Shown one piece after another: positions 63,425 to 64,000 of a stretch of DNA of 64,000 nucleotides (position 1 is its first letter; every line of letters starts with the position of its first letter). Under the pieces are notes generated by a model, which saw nothing but the letters and a program-made list of their open reading frames with translations, did not search any database and was not told the origin of the DNA. The position numbers and the translations under genes are program-made. Origin of the DNA: Nostoc sp. NMS9 (GTDB lineage Bacteria > Cyanobacteriota > Cyanobacteriia > Cyanobacteriales > Nostocaceae); assembly GCF_017114995.1 (NCBI RefSeq), contig NZ_JABXKL010000072.1, positions 1-64,000 on the forward strand, given 5' to 3'.

Positions 63425-63480
63425 AAGCAAGCTAGCAAGAGCGTCTGTCTGCGACACGCTGCGCGAACGTAGAGAGCGTC
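63425..63480. repeat. Right arm of the 56-bp inverted repeat
   Basis: Exact reverse complement of 47503-47558. The surrounding 640 bp to the end of the window hold other repeats (GGCAGGA heptamers, the hairpin-GATTGAAGCAA repeat at 63958) and no gene that I can support. Confidence 0.9.
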
Positions 63481-63780
63481 AAAAGAGGCAGGAGAGCAGG
63501 GAGCAGTTCTTGCAGGGGGAAAGACTGAGACGGAGCACTCCGCCTTTTTCACAAGCATCCTGGAAGGACGGGGCAACTGTTGGAGACGCTCCGCGAACAA
63601 ACCGATGTTCCGCAACGCTTGTCGGCTCGATGTTGGGGTCATTATCAATTAGGAATTATTCTGACGCTTCTTTCACGCGCGTTAACGTGTACTTTAGCTA
63701 CAGCAAAATTAAACCGCAGAATCATAAGTTATAACTGGGTTACAAACGCTTCTCACAAGTTCGGAAGCTGGTAAATAAAT

Positions 63781-63810
63781 CAGCAGTTTTGTTGACTGCT
63801 GGTTATTTTT
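63781..63810 (+). terminator. Hairpin with T-rich tail near the window end
   Basis: CAGCAGT and ACTGCTG form a 7-bp stem around TTTGTTG, followed by GTTATTTTT. It is 420 bp after psaI2, so it may belong to that transcript or to an unrelated small RNA; its role is uncertain. Confidence 0.4.
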
Positions 63811-64000
63811 ATAAAAATATTATTTTCCTACACAACGGTACAGAGCAAGCGGATTTATCCGTGGAGGGAAAGAAAAGAATTGTGTTGAGGCACGTAGTGC
63901 GAAACACAAGATACTAATTCAGGAGGCAGGAGGTCGAAGGCAGGAGGCAGGAGGAACCCACCCCTAAAAGAGTGGGATTGAAGCAAGGACGCTTTATACT

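Noticed and set aside
63319-63774. Several overlapping frames after psaI2
   Set aside because: They lie in dispersed repeats, including the 56-bp arm, and overlap each other on both strands without any start signal.

Overview
The window comes from a filamentous, Nostocales-type cyanobacterium. It carries photosystem I genes, phycobilisome linkers and bilin reductases, many copies of the cyanobacterial HIP1 octamer (GCGATCGC), heptameric short tandem repeats typical of Nostoc and relatives, many small inverted-repeat elements, and cyanophycin genes. The genus cannot be fixed from the sequence. Two light-colour systems lie close together: a phycoerythrin accessory region (31-43 kb) and part of a far-red light photoacclimation (FaRLiP) cluster (48-63 kb). 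This suggests a strain that can use both green light (phycoerythrin) and far-red light (chlorophyll f).

Layout. 0-1.3 kb: start of a secreted HEAT-repeat protein, a 21-bp tandem array and an unknown gene. 1.4-10.2 kb, all on the minus strand: a phosphonate/phosphonolipid-type cluster (PEP mutase fused to a nucleotidyltransferase, phosphonopyruvate decarboxylase, 2-aminoethylphosphonate transaminase, a second nucleotidyltransferase, a 2OG-Fe(II) oxygenase, a CDP-alcohol phosphatidyltransferase), headed by an HpnP-type hopanoid C-2 methylase. 10-17 kb: a TnpB remnant, a foreign-looking NmrA-like reductase, a cyclic-peptide-type ABC exporter, a diguanylate cyclase and a thioredoxin-like protein. 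17.5-21.1 kb: a short cyanophycin synthetase (CphA2 type) divergent from cyanophycinase. 22.7-30.6 kb: a four-gene, translationally coupled MoxR/vWA operon resembling NTP-dependent biological conflict systems. 31-43 kb: cpeC, cpeD, a cpeS-type lyase, cpeT, cpeR and an unusual coiled-coil rod linker, then an orphan phycobiliprotein-fold protein, a HEAT-repeat protein, a pentapeptide protein, a second CpeS-type lyase, and pebA and pebB. The phycoerythrin subunit genes cpeBA are not here. 43-47.4 kb: an M20 hydrolase, an aberrant histidine kinase, a broken gene and an SDR.

48-63.4 kb is the FaRLiP part. On the minus strand are psaJ2, psaF2 and chlF (a rogue D1 that has lost Mn-cluster ligands and has the QD pair in helix C). 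Divergently on the plus strand are an RfpB-like regulator, an RfpA-type phytochrome kinase, an RfpC-type receiver and a second degenerate receiver, followed by psaA2, psaB2, psaL2 and psaI2. Far-red light sensed by the RfpA-type kinase would be relayed through the receivers to the DNA-binding regulator, which would switch on chlF and the alternative photosystem I genes. Far-red PSII and allophycocyanin genes are not in the window.

The strongest unexplained structure is in the repeats. Four intergenic tandem arrays have unrelated sequences but the same 21-bp period. Heptamer repeats have entered two kinase genes in frame. One dispersed repeat supplies both the ribosome binding site and the GTG start of two bilin genes. 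A perfect 56-bp inverted repeat brackets the FaRLiP block.
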